Assembly (NCBI GenBank): GCA_958454405.1
Contig: CAUEBO010000033.1
Span: forward strand, 1 to 31,364
Source of the DNA: an uncultured Eggerthellaceae bacterium
GTDB taxonomy: Bacteria; Actinomycetota; Coriobacteriia; Coriobacteriales; Eggerthellaceae
Length of the DNA stretch: 31,364 bases
Reading direction: 5' to 3'
Shown one piece after another: positions 16,380-24,649 of the stretch (positions are counted from its first letter, which is position 1; each line of letters opens with the position of its first letter). A program made the position numbers and the translations under genes. The notes under the pieces are model-generated. The model was not told the DNA's origin. It saw only the letters and a list, made by a program, of their open reading frames with translations, and made no database searches.

Positions 16380-16753
16380 TGAAGCCGTGGCTCTTGCTCG
16401 GAACCTGCGCGGGTCGGCTGAAGCGCGCCGTGGGGGCGCGCGTGTCCGACGAGCGGGGAGATTCGCTGGTCGAAGCGCTGGCGGCGCTGCTCATCGCCGC
16501 GCTCGGCGCGGCGGCGCTCGCCACCATGGTCATGGTGGCGAGCAGCGTGGTCGCCCAGAACGAGCAGGCCCAAGCCAACGCGTTCGCAGCCGAGTCCCAG
16601 GTGTCCGCGCTTGCGGGAACGTCCGAATCGTTCGCGCCGACCGCGACCATCACGGCGGGCGCCGCGTCCGGGACGTCCAAGGTGATCGTGTACCTGTCGG
16701 ACGACGGCACCTATGCCCGCTACGTCGAGCAGACGGGCACGGTTTCCCCGTGA
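16379..16753 (+). CDS. Minor type IV pilin-like protein (PilV/GspI-like)
   Basis: A 124-residue protein whose start overlaps the previous stop (TGATG). A basic leader of about 26 residues ends in SDERG, followed by DSLVEALAALLIAALGAAALA, with Glu at position 5 of the mature form. Cleavage after Gly by the prepilin peptidase at 22002 is expected, although Asp rather than Phe is at +1. The remaining 80 residues form a small globular head. The pattern DSLVEAL is typical of PilV or GspI-like minor pilins that cap a growing pilus. The stop overlaps the next start (TGATG at 16751-16755). Confidence 0.75.
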   Translation: MKPWLLLGTCAGRLKRAVGARVSDERGDSLVEALAALLIAALGAAALATMVMVASSVVAQNEQAQANAFAAESQVSALAGTSESFAPTATITAGAASGTSKVIVYLSDDGTYARYVEQTGTVSP

Positions 16754-17310
16754 TGCGGTGGTCGGACAAACCTTCCGCGCGCCGCCTGGCCGTGTCGAAG
16801 CGCGCCGCAGCGCGCATCGCCGCGCGCCTGCGCGACGAACGCGGCTTCATGCTGGCCGAGCAGCTCGTCAGCGTCATCTTCATCGGTCTGCTGAGCGTCG
16901 CGGTCGCTGCGGGGCTGGGTGCGGCCATGGCGGCGTACGGGGCCATCACCGCAACCTCGAATGCCAACATGCTGCTGGCGGAGACGGTCCAGCAGGTGAA
17001 CGACGAGCTGGCGTTTTCGATATCGGCGGAGGACGGATCCGCCACCTTCGTCAGCGCCGCCACGCGCACGTCTGTTACCATGGCTTCCGGCGACGAGGGC
17101 ATCGTGCTGTCGCCGACCCAAGCAGGCGCGGCGCCCATCACGCTGGTGGCGGAGACGAACGGCCTCAGCCCCTCGTTCACGTCGCCGCCGGTGTACCAAG
17201 CGGCTGCGAACACGTGGACGTACGCGGTGGCCGTCAGCGATGCCGGCGGCAGCCAGCTGGCGGCGCAGACGATGACGGTGGCGCGGGTGAATCCACCCGA
17301 TACCGCCTGA
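16753..17310 (+). CDS. Minor type IV pilin-like protein (PilW/GspJ-like)
   Basis: The ATG overlaps the previous stop, giving 185 residues. A long basic leader (KPSARRLAVSKRAAARIAAR) ends in DERG, then FMLAEQLVSVIFIGLLSVAVA, a classic prepilin site with Phe at +1 and Glu at +5. The head domain (about 60-185) has repeated beta-type strands and ends in NPPDTA. With the two genes before it and the giant pilin, it completes a set of four non-major pilin-like proteins. Such sets prime pilus assembly in Gram-negative and Gram-positive type IV systems. A 75-base gap follows before pilB. Confidence 0.75.
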   Translation: MRWSDKPSARRLAVSKRAAARIAARLRDERGFMLAEQLVSVIFIGLLSVAVAAGLGAAMAAYGAITATSNANMLLAETVQQVNDELAFSISAEDGSATFVSAATRTSVTMASGDEGIVLSPTQAGAAPITLVAETNGLSPSFTSPPVYQAAANTWTYAVAVSDAGGSQLAAQTMTVARVNPPDTA

Positions 17311-17385
17311 CCGCAGACGTACGGATGCGAAGCGGCACCGGCAAGGCGAAGGAACGAACGATGCGGGAACAGGGAGACTGACGAC

Positions 17386-19086
17386 ATGGCATACAAGCGA
17401 TTGGGCGACGTGCTGATGGATGCGGGCCTCATCACCGAGGAGCAGCTGTCGCACGCTCTCGACCAGCAGAAGGACACGAAGCGCCGCCTGGGCGACGAGC
17501 TCATCGCCGAAGGCGTCATCACCGAGGCGGGCCTCATCGAGGCGCTGCAGATGCAGCTGGGCGTGGATTTCGTCGATCTGTCGCAGATCGACCTCGATCC
17601 CGAGATGAGCCGCGTCGTGAGCAAGAACGTCGCGCGCCAGTACAACGTCGTCCCGGTGAGCCAGACGCCCGAAGAAGTGTATTTGGCCATGAGCGACCCG
17701 CTGAACTTCATGGCCATCGAAGCCGTGAAGAACGCCACGCGCAAGCGCGTCGTTCCCATGGTGGCCACGCAGGACGCCATCATGCGCGCCATCATGACGC
17801 TGTACGGCAACGAAGGTGCCGCCCGCGCCATCGAGGAGATGAAGCGCGACGTTCGCGCCAGTGCCGACGAAGCGCAGGGCACCTTCACCACCACCTCGCT
17901 CGGGGACGACGCCGACGCGCAGTCGGCGCCGACGGTGCGCCTGGTGAACAGCATCATCGAGCGCGCCGCCACCGAGCGCGCCAGCGACATCCATCTGGAG
18001 CCGCGCGAGGAGGACCTGCACGTGCGCATGCGCATCGACGGCGTGCTGCGCACCATCCTCACGGTGCCGAAAGAGCTGCAAGCCTCGGTTATCTCGCGCC
18101 TCAAGATCATGGGCGGCATGAACACCTCCGAGCGCCGCGTCCCGCAGGACGGCCGCGCCAACATCCGCCTGAAGAAGCAGGACATCGACCTGCGCATCAA
18201 CACGCTGCCCACCATCCACGGCGAGAAGATGGTCATTCGGCTGCTCGAGAAGAACGAGGAGCTGTTCAACCCCGAGGGCATCGGCCTGACCGGCGAGAAC
18301 CTGGAGAAGTACCAGCGGCTCATCAGCGCGAACAATGGCATGGTGCTCATCGTGGGCCCCACCGGCTCGGGCAAGAGCTCCACCATGCACACCATGATCC
18401 GCGGCCTCAATTCCGATTCGGTGAACCTCGTCACGCTGGAAGACCCCGTGGAGTACAACATCAACGGCGTGAATCAGGTGCAGATCAACGAGAAGACCGG
18501 CATGACGTTCGCCAGCGGCCTGCGCGCCATCCTGCGCCAAGACCCCGACATCGTCGCGGTCGGCGAGATCCGCGACGGCGAGACGGCCGAAATCGCCATG
18601 CGGGCCGCCATCACCGGCCATCTGGTGCTTTCCACCGTGCACACCTACGACGCCACGTCCACCATCGACCGCCTCATCGACATCGGCGTGGAGCCGTACC
18701 TCATCGCCAGCGGTGTGCGCGGCATCGTGTCGCAGCGCCTCGTGCGCAAGGTGTGCCCGCATTGCCGGCAGGCGTACCAGCCCAGCCTTGAGGAGTGCGA
18801 GGACATCGGCTTGCACCCCCAGCCGGGCGTGACGTTCTACCGCGGCACGGGCTGCCCGCTGTGCTTCGGCACGGGGTACCGCGGCCGCACCGGCGTGTTC
18901 GAGATCCTGCTGCTTGACCGGGCCCTGCGCGAGTCCATCTCGGGCGGCGCCACGCGCGAGGCGCTGCAGGCCGCCATCGAGCGCTCAGGTTCGTTCAAAA
19001 CCATCGAGGACAGCTGCCGCGATCTGGTGCTTTTGGGCGAGACGACGGTTGAGGAAGCGCGCAAGACCATCACGGCGCTGGAATAG
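17386..19086 (+). CDS. pilB: Type IV pilus extension ATPase PilB
   Basis: PilB is the hexameric cytoplasmic ATPase that powers pilin polymerisation. The 566-residue protein opens with an MshEN/GspE N-terminal domain (KRLGDVLMDAGLITEEQLSHAL), a fold that in some PilB and MshE proteins binds cyclic di-GMP. The motor has Walker A GPTGSGKSST (about 324-333), the Asp box LVTLEDPVEY, Walker B DIVAVGEIRD and the His box HLVLSTVHTYDA. A four-cysteine zinc site follows (CPHC about 458-461 and CPLC about 491-494, before FGTGYRGRTG). The start at 17386 has GGGAGACTGACGAC before it. It lies between the minor pilins and pilT on one strand. With a diguanylate cyclase 8 kb away, c-di-GMP control via the N-terminal domain is plausible. 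Confidence 0.94.
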   Translation: MAYKRLGDVLMDAGLITEEQLSHALDQQKDTKRRLGDELIAEGVITEAGLIEALQMQLGVDFVDLSQIDLDPEMSRVVSKNVARQYNVVPVSQTPEEVYLAMSDPLNFMAIEAVKNATRKRVVPMVATQDAIMRAIMTLYGNEGAARAIEEMKRDVRASADEAQGTFTTTSLGDDADAQSAPTVRLVNSIIERAATERASDIHLEPREEDLHVRMRIDGVLRTILTVPKELQASVISRLKIMGGMNTSERRVPQDGRANIRLKKQDIDLRINTLPTIHGEKMVIRLLEKNEELFNPEGIGLTGENLEKYQRLISANNGMVLIVGPTGSGKSSTMHTMIRGLNSDSVNLVTLEDPVEYNINGVNQVQINEKTGMTFASGLRAILRQDPDIVAVGEIRDGETAEIAMRAAITGHLVLSTVHTYDATSTIDRLIDIGVEPYLIASGVRGIVSQRLVRKVCPHCRQAYQPSLEECEDIGLHPQPGVTFYRGTGCPLCFGTGYRGRTGVFEILLLDRALRESISGGATREALQAAIERSGSFKTIEDSCRDLVLLGETTVEEARKTITALE

Positions 19087-19101
19087 GGAGGGAAAGAACG
19101 A

Positions 19102-19218
19102 GATCCTTCGACTCCGCGTCGCGCTCCGCTCAGGATGACAGCCTGGGGGCGCAGGCGCTCCGCTCAGGATGACAGGGCGCGTTCGTCGTCCTGAGCGAGC
19201 GGAGCGAGTCGAAGGATC
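19102..19218. repeat. Cluster of REP-like repeats splitting pilB from pilT
   Basis: Three units are present: 19102-19139 (starts GATCCTTCGACTC, ends GCTCAGGATGAC), 19155-19175 (a direct 21-base repeat of 19121-19141) and 19188-19218 in reverse (GTCCTGAGCGAGCGGAGC...GGATC). The first and third units form a large inverted repeat. The same core occurs at 5896 and 10935. Repeats of the form CCTGAGCGAGCGnAGCGAGTCG are common in many bacterial genomes. They fill most of the 184-base gap inside the pilus operon. Confidence 0.62.
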
Positions 19219-19270
19219 CCGAGCGGCGCCAGCAGAAAGCCTCAGAAGAAGGACAAGAAGAAGGAAGCAT

Positions 19271-20323
19271 ATGAACGTCGAACAACTCATAGCAGCCGCA
19301 CACCAGGTGAACGCCTCGGACGTGCACCTGGTGTGCGGCTTGCCGGTCAAGTTCCGCGTGGACGGGCATCTGGTGAACGCGGGCGTGAACGGCGACGAGC
19401 CGCTGTCGCACGACGATTGCGAGCGCTTCGCGCGCGAGCTGGCGGGCCACGACTTCGACCGCATCGAGCGCATCGGCGAGCTCGACCGCGCCGAGACCAT
19501 CGCCGGGGTGCGCGTGCGCATCAACCTGTTCCGCCAGCAGGGGCACGTGAGCGCTGCGCTGCGCCTGCTGTCCGACGTCATTCCCGCGCTCGATCGGCTG
19601 GGCCTGCCGCCCGCGGTTCTGGAATTCCCGAAGATCCAGCGGGGCATCGTCGTGGTCACCGGCGAGACGGGAAGCGGCAAGTCCACCACGCTGGCCGCGC
19701 TCATCGACGCCATCAACCACACGCGCGCCGAGAACATCATCACCATGGAAGACCCCATCGAGTACCTCTACACGCCCGATCAGTCCATCATCTCGCAGCG
19801 CGAGATCGGCCAGGACACGGCCAGCTACCACGACGCCCTGCGCGCGGTGCTGCGCGAGGACCCCGACATCATCCTCATCGGCGAGATGCGCGACCTCGAC
19901 ACCATCCAGACGGCGCTCACCGCCGCCGAGACGGGGCATTTCGTGCTGGCCACGCTGCATACGAAATCGGCGGCCGACTCCATCGACCGCATGGTGGACG
20001 TGTTCCCCGAGGGCCTCCAGCGCCAGATCCGCATGCAGCTGTCCACCTGTCTGGTGGCCGTGCTCTCCCAGCAGCTGCTGCCGCGCGCAGGCGGCGGGCG
20101 GGCGCTCGCGTGCGAGCTCATGATGGTGACGCCGGCCATCCGCAACCTCATCCGCGAAGGCAAGACGCCCCAGATCGCAAGCTCGCTCGGCACATCGGCG
20201 GCCGCCGGCAGCGTGACCATGGACAACGCGCTCATCGCGCTCGCCCGAGCGCGCGCCATCGACGCCCAGACGGCGGTGGGCGCGGCGCATGACGCCGACT
20301 ACGTGAGAAAGAACGTCCGCTGA
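19271..20323 (+). CDS. pilT: Type IV pilus retraction ATPase PilT
   Basis: PilT disassembles pili, which drives twitching movement and DNA uptake. The ATG at 19271 follows AGAAGGAAGCAT. The frame is open further upstream only because it reads through REP-like repeats. The 350-residue protein begins NVEQLIAAAHQVNASDVHLV. Walker A is GETGSGKSTT (about 133-142), the Asp box is IITMEDPIEYLY, Walker B is DIILIGEMRD, and the His box is HFVLATLHT. The motif AIRNLIREGK (about 291-300) is the PilT hallmark that separates it from PilB. Its presence means the pili are likely retractile. The stop overlaps the pilC start (TGATG). Confidence 0.94.
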   Translation: MNVEQLIAAAHQVNASDVHLVCGLPVKFRVDGHLVNAGVNGDEPLSHDDCERFARELAGHDFDRIERIGELDRAETIAGVRVRINLFRQQGHVSAALRLLSDVIPALDRLGLPPAVLEFPKIQRGIVVVTGETGSGKSTTLAALIDAINHTRAENIITMEDPIEYLYTPDQSIISQREIGQDTASYHDALRAVLREDPDIILIGEMRDLDTIQTALTAAETGHFVLATLHTKSAADSIDRMVDVFPEGLQRQIRMQLSTCLVAVLSQQLLPRAGGGRALACELMMVTPAIRNLIREGKTPQIASSLGTSAAAGSVTMDNALIALARARAIDAQTAVGAAHDADYVRKNVR

Positions 20324-21531
20324 TGCCTACGTACACCTATATCGGCCTATCCGACGCCGGCGAGCGCGTGAACGGCGTGGTGGAAGCCTACGACGAGATC
20401 GAGGCCATGGAGCAGGCGCGCGATCTATGCCGCATCGTGCAGAGCGTCAAGGAAGTGCGCGACGGCAAGAACATCCTGGCCATGGACATCACCAAGCCCA
20501 AGGCCAAGCCGAAAAACCTGGCCATCATGTGCGCGCAGTTCGCCACCATCCTGCAATCGGGCCTGTCCATCGCGCGCGCCGTGACGCTCGTGTCCGACCA
20601 GACCACCGACAAGTACCTGAAGCGCGTGCTGGCAGAGGTCGCCGTGGACGTGGCCAGCGGCCACGGGCTGGCTGAAAGCTTCGAGAACAAGGGCCCCGAA
20701 CTGCCCCGCGTGTTCGTGGAAACCGTGCGCGCCGGCGAGGAGAGCGGCCGGCTTCCCGAGGGATTCCAGCGCCTCCACGCCTACTACGACAAGCGCTCGA
20801 AGGTGGCCGCGAAGGTGGCCAGCGCGCTCACGTACCCCATCGTCGTGCTCGTCATCGCCGTGGTGGTTGTCATCCTCATGATGGTGCTGGTGATACCCGT
20901 CATGGCGGGCATGGTGTCGTCGCTCGGCACCGACATGCCCGGCATCACGCAGTTCCTCATCAGCGTGTCGAGCTGGATGGGGGCCAACTGGCTGCTCATG
21001 CTGGTGGTGCTCGTCCTCATCGCGGTGGGCATCAGAATGTACGCGCGCACCGAGGCGGGCAAGACGCTGCTTGCGAAGGCGAAGCTGAAGCTGCCCGTCG
21101 TCGGCGTCATCGGCGTGTACTCGAGCGCATCGCAGTTCGCGAACACCATGGCCACGCTGGTGGCTTCCGGCCTGCCCATGCCCCGCGCGGTGACGGTGAC
21201 GGCGCGCGTGATGGACAACTACGTGGTATCGCGCGAGGTGGGCGGCATGGAGGCGGGCCTGCAGGAAGGCCGCACGCTTGGGGAGTGCATGGCGGAGAGC
21301 CGCTATCTTCCCAAGACGCTCGTCGAGATGACCACCGTAGGCGAGCAGACCGGCGAGCTGGAAGCGACGTTCGAGACGATGGGCGTGTTCTACGACGACG
21401 AGACGCAGCGCGCCACCGACCGGGCGCTCTCCTACCTGGAGCCGGCGCTGCTCGTGCTCATGGCGCTGTTCGCGGGCTTCATCGTGGTCGCGCTGTATCT
21501 GCCGCTGTTTACCATGTATGCGTCGATGTGA
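20323..21531 (+). CDS. pilC: Type IV pilus inner-membrane platform protein PilC
   Basis: PilC is the membrane platform between the ATPases and the growing pilus. It has 402 residues with two repeated GspF domains: the first around 65-190 with FATILQSGLSIARAVTLV, and the second around 265-390 with FANTMATLVASGLPMPRAV. Membrane segments are visible at about 168-195 (YPIVVLVIAVVVVILMMVLV), 218-240 (NWLLMLVVLVLIAVGI) and 370-395 (LEPALLVLMALFAGFIVVAL). The sequence KTLLAKAKLKLPVVGVI lies between the two halves as in other PilC proteins. Its start overlaps the pilT stop. It is followed by a short hairpin and then the major pilin gene. Confidence 0.94.
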   Translation: MPTYTYIGLSDAGERVNGVVEAYDEIEAMEQARDLCRIVQSVKEVRDGKNILAMDITKPKAKPKNLAIMCAQFATILQSGLSIARAVTLVSDQTTDKYLKRVLAEVAVDVASGHGLAESFENKGPELPRVFVETVRAGEESGRLPEGFQRLHAYYDKRSKVAAKVASALTYPIVVLVIAVVVVILMMVLVIPVMAGMVSSLGTDMPGITQFLISVSSWMGANWLLMLVVLVLIAVGIRMYARTEAGKTLLAKAKLKLPVVGVIGVYSSASQFANTMATLVASGLPMPRAVTVTARVMDNYVVSREVGGMEAGLQEGRTLGECMAESRYLPKTLVEMTTVGEQTGELEATFETMGVFYDDETQRATDRALSYLEPALLVLMALFAGFIVVALYLPLFTMYASM

Positions 21532-21537
21532 CTAAAA

Positions 21538-21555
21538 CGGCGTCATGCGACGCCG
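21538..21555 (+). terminator. Short hairpin between pilC and the major pilin gene
   Basis: CGGCGTC and GACGCCG form a perfect 7-bp stem with loop ATGC, beginning seven bases past the pilC stop. There is no T-run, so it may attenuate or protect an mRNA end rather than terminate fully. It could help set a different level for the pilin message. Confidence 0.35.
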
Positions 21556-21631
21556 CGCTAGGATCTCGTGCAGATAGCAAGAACGAGACCGGTGCCGAAG
21601 AGGAGCGCCGGGACAGGAGAAAGGAACGTCG

Positions 21632-21988
21632 ATGAAAGAGATGATCAAGAGGATGCGGGAGGAGAAGGGTGGCTTCACGCTCGCTGAGCTGCTTGTTGTC
21701 GTGGCTATCGTTCTCGTATTGGTTGCAATCGCTATTCCGGTTTTCCAAGGAGCGCTTAACAATGCGACGCAGGCGGTGGACAAAGCGAACGAGCGCTCTG
21801 TGAAGGCCGAGGCCACTGTTGACTATCTTACGAACAACAACACCCTGGCGAACACCACGTACTATGTAACCGATACGGGAGATGTGGTGACCACTCAACC
21901 GACGAGCGGCACGTACACGACGTACACCGTTGCAGCGTCGGGAACTGGAAGCGACGTGCAAATCACGGTAACGAAGGTTACGGCGTAA
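21632..21988 (+). CDS. pilA: Major type IV pilin PilA
   Basis: This is the probable main subunit of the pilus. The 118-residue precursor has a 14-residue leader MKEMIKRMREEKGG cut after Gly, then FTLAELLVVVAIVLVLVAIA with Phe at +1 and Glu at +5, and Pro about 22 as in most type IVa pilins. The head is short (about 70 residues) and rich in Thr, Val and Tyr, with no cysteines. GGAGAAAGGAACGTCG precedes the ATG. The codons are visibly richer in A and T at third positions than those of its neighbours, perhaps from high expression or separate evolution of a surface antigen. Its small size makes it a compact pilin. The leader's processing enzyme is coded next door. Confidence 0.9.
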   Translation: MKEMIKRMREEKGGFTLAELLVVVAIVLVLVAIAIPVFQGALNNATQAVDKANERSVKAEATVDYLTNNNTLANTTYYVTDTGDVVTTQPTSGTYTTYTVAASGTGSDVQITVTKVTA

Positions 21989-22001
21989 AAGGCTCAAGCG
22001 C

Positions 22002-22946
22002 ATGTCCCTTCCCCTCGACATCTTCACTCCGGCACAGGCGGCGATCCTCCTCGGGTTCGCTGCCGTGCTGGGGGCATGTCTGGGAAGCTTCGTGAACTGC
22101 CTTGCCTGGCGCAGGGTCCACGGCGAGAGCGTCCTGCGCGGCCGCAGCCATTGCACGAGCTGCGGCCATCATCTGGGGCCGCTCGACCTGGTGCCCATCG
22201 TGTCGTGGCTTGCCCTGCGGGGCCGCTGCCGGCATTGCGGGCGGCGGGTGAGCGCGCGCTACGTGGTGGTGGAGGCGCTGCTGGCGGCGGTGTTCGTCGC
22301 GCTGCTGGCGGTGTACGGCGCGGGCGTGCCCTGGGTCGCTTACGCGGCGCTGGCCTGCATTCTCATGGCGGCGGCGCTGGTCGACCTGGACACGTTCACC
22401 ATCCCGAACGGGTTCGTGGTCGCGGCCGTCGCGGTGTGGGCGCTGCTCATGGCGGCTTCCGCGGCGGGTTTGGCGGCATGGCCGCTGGGCGGTGCGGCCC
22501 CGTTCGGCGATGTGGGCTGGTTCGGCGTGGGAAGCTTGTTCGTCCCGCTCGTGGGTGCGGGGTGGCTTGCCGTCGCGCTCGACGGGCTTGCGGGCGCGCT
22601 CGCCGTGGGCGGCGGCATCCTGGTGGCTTCCATCGCGTTCGATGCGGCGACGAAGCGCGCATCGCTCGGCGGCGGGGACGTGAAGCTGCTGTTCGCGGTA
22701 GGGTTGTTTTTAGGTTTGGCAGGATCGTTGCTGAATCTGCTGGCAGCGTGCGTCGTGGGATTGGCGCTCGCCTTCGTCCCGGGGCTTTCGCGCTCTCAGG
22801 CGCCGTCAGGCGACGGCACGCCAGAAGAGCGGCCCGAAAGCTTCCGGACAAGGGCGATCCCGTTCGGCCCGGCCATAGCCGCGGCGACGGCGATCACGCT
22901 TTTGGTTGGTCCGACGGTGCTCGCGTGGTATGTGGGCCTGTTCTGA
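22002..22946 (+). CDS. pilD: Prepilin peptidase / N-methyltransferase PilD
   Basis: PilD is a membrane aspartyl protease (A24 family) that removes prepilin leaders and, in its N-terminal domain, methylates the new N-terminus. The 314-residue protein begins with a membrane helix and LGSFVNCLAWR, then a zinc-binding four-cysteine domain CTSC...CRHC (about 49-77). Catalytic aspartates appear in LVDLDTFTIPN (about 126-136) and in LGGGDVKLLFAVG (about 224-236). Between them are hydrophobic helices and a Gly-rich loop. Several membrane spans are evident. It follows pilA by 13 bases and presumably processes all five pilin-like proteins here. Confidence 0.93.
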   Translation: MSLPLDIFTPAQAAILLGFAAVLGACLGSFVNCLAWRRVHGESVLRGRSHCTSCGHHLGPLDLVPIVSWLALRGRCRHCGRRVSARYVVVEALLAAVFVALLAVYGAGVPWVAYAALACILMAAALVDLDTFTIPNGFVVAAVAVWALLMAASAAGLAAWPLGGAAPFGDVGWFGVGSLFVPLVGAGWLAVALDGLAGALAVGGGILVASIAFDAATKRASLGGGDVKLLFAVGLFLGLAGSLLNLLAACVVGLALAFVPGLSRSQAPSGDGTPEERPESFRTRAIPFGPAIAAATAITLLVGPTVLAWYVGLF

Positions 22947-22982
22947 CGCATACGAGGCAGCGGCTTGAAAGGAACGCGTTGC

Positions 22983-23972
22983 ATGGGTAAAGCATATACC
23001 GGCGTCGACATCGGCACCGACAGCTTGAAGCTGGCGGTATGCGATGGCGACGCCATCAGAATCGCGGTGGTGGAGACGCTGCCCGAAGGAATGATGGCCG
23101 ACGGGAGGCCGGTCAGCCTCGATGCGATGGCCGACTTCATCAAGGGCGTCGTGCGCGCTTCCGGCGGCATCGCCAAGGATGCGGCGTTCGTCGTGCCGGC
23201 GAACGACAGCCTGGTGCGCCGCATCTCCGTGCCCGCGATGACGGAGAAGGAGCTGGAGCTGAACCTGCCCTACGAGTTCCGCGACTACATCTCCCAAGGC
23301 AAGGACCGCTACGTCTACGACTACGCGGTGCTCGGCACGCAGGTTGACGAGCAGGGCATTCCCCAGAGCATGGACCTGCTGGCGGTGGCGGTCATGAAGC
23401 AGACCGTCACGGACTACGCGGAGATGTTCCGGCGCGCCGGCATGAAGCTGCGCGTGGCGCTGCCGGTGCAGGCGGCGTACCAGAACCTCGTCGGCGGCAA
23501 CCCGCGGGCTCTGGCCAACTGCTGCATCATCGATTTCGCGCACGCGCAGACCACGCTGTACTTTTTCGCGAACGGAACGTACGACGCCACGCGCACCATC
23601 GAAATGGGCGGCATCGACCTCGATCGCGCAATCGCCGATGCGTGCGGCGTGGACGTCCACGTGGCGGCCGGCTACAAGCTGGCGAACTACGAGAACGTGC
23701 TCACGGGGCCGGCGGCGCTGGCCGTGTACGAATCCGTTGCGGTGGAGATAAACCGCGCGCTCAACTTCTACGGGTTCAACAACCCCGATACCGCCGTCGA
23801 GGTGGCGTACTGCGGCGGCGGAGGCTCGCTGGTCCAGCCGCTCGTGAACGCGGTGGCGGCGCAAACCGATATCGAGCTGCGCGCGATAACCGACATCATG
23901 CCGCCCGCCCAAGGCGACGACGTGCGGGCGCTGTGCCCCGCCGCCGTGGGCGCGACGCTGAAGGCGAGGTGA
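22983..23972 (+). CDS. pilM: Pilus assembly protein PilM (actin-like)
   Basis: PilM is an actin-fold cytoplasmic protein that, with PilN and PilO, forms the alignment subcomplex of type IV pili. The chosen ATG has AAAGGAACGCGTTGC before it; an in-frame TTG six codons upstream is less likely. The 329-residue protein starts with the phosphate-1 loop YTGVDIGTDSLKLAV (about 5-19). It also has the family's ELNLPYEFRDYI (about 90-101), a second nucleotide segment CCIIDFAHAQTTLYFFANG (about 180-198) and a late GGGGSLVQPLV (about 278-288). The order pilM-pilN-pilO is the conserved one. The C-terminus lies five bases before the next start. Confidence 0.88.
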   Translation: MGKAYTGVDIGTDSLKLAVCDGDAIRIAVVETLPEGMMADGRPVSLDAMADFIKGVVRASGGIAKDAAFVVPANDSLVRRISVPAMTEKELELNLPYEFRDYISQGKDRYVYDYAVLGTQVDEQGIPQSMDLLAVAVMKQTVTDYAEMFRRAGMKLRVALPVQAAYQNLVGGNPRALANCCIIDFAHAQTTLYFFANGTYDATRTIEMGGIDLDRAIADACGVDVHVAAGYKLANYENVLTGPAALAVYESVAVEINRALNFYGFNNPDTAVEVAYCGGGGSLVQPLVNAVAAQTDIELRAITDIMPPAQGDDVRALCPAAVGATLKAR

Positions 23973-23977
23973 GAGCC

Positions 23978-24649
23978 GTGGATCTGCATCAGCCCCTTTC
24001 ACTCAAGAACGCCGCGGGCAAGCGGGGGCCGTATCCCACGAAGACGTCCATCAACCTGGTGAGCGCCGATGCCGCGCACGGCAACGTGCTCACGCAGGTG
24101 GCGCTGTTCGTGATAGCGATGGTGCTCATCGGCATCTTCGCCAAGTTCGCCGTCATCGATCCGCTGGCCGGCAGCTTGGACAGCAGCGCCCAGGTGGACG
24201 CCGCCAAGGGGCAGCTGGCCGCCTTGAAGGCGGAGAACGCGGACTTCGCCGAGGTGAACAAGCAGTACGAGCGCTACGTGGCCACCGGCCTCACCGACGA
24301 GGAGCAGAACCTTGCCGATCGCGACGGCATCATCAACCTTCTGGAGACGAAGGTCATGGGCGTGGGATACCTGAGCTCGCTCGACGTGGCGGGCAACACG
24401 GCCACCGTCACCTGCCTGGGGGCGAGCCTCGACGAGGTGTCGAGCCTCGTTGAAAGCCTTGAAGCCGACGGGCGCGTGTCCCATGTGACCGTGTCCACCG
24501 CCCAGAGCGACACCGACGTCACCGCTTCGGCGACCATCCAGATAACGTTCGTCGGCGCGCTCGACGGCGGCGACGGTGCGGACGGCGGCACGGCAGGCGG
24601 TTCCGCCGTCGGCAGCGCGTCCGGCCAGGGAGAGGGGGCCCAGCAATGA
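23978..24649 (+). CDS. pilN: PilN-like pilus assembly protein
   Basis: The GTG start, preceded by GGCGAGGTGAGAGCC and lying five bases after pilM, gives 223 residues. The N-terminal cytoplasmic part holds TSINLVSAD, resembling the PilN motif INLLP that docks into PilM. One membrane helix follows (about 37-60, VLTQVALFVIAMVLIGIFAK). Then comes a periplasm-side coiled coil (about 65-95) and a ferredoxin-like domain with repeated VSSLVESLEADGRVSHVTV. The tail from about 190 is low-complexity Gly, Ser and Asp. Identity rests on position between PilM and PilO, topology and the INLV motif. The stop overlaps the next start (ATGA). Confidence 0.78.
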   Translation: MDLHQPLSLKNAAGKRGPYPTKTSINLVSADAAHGNVLTQVALFVIAMVLIGIFAKFAVIDPLAGSLDSSAQVDAAKGQLAALKAENADFAEVNKQYERYVATGLTDEEQNLADRDGIINLLETKVMGVGYLSSLDVAGNTATVTCLGASLDEVSSLVESLEADGRVSHVTVSTAQSDTDVTASATIQITFVGALDGGDGADGGTAGGSAVGSASGQGEGAQQ

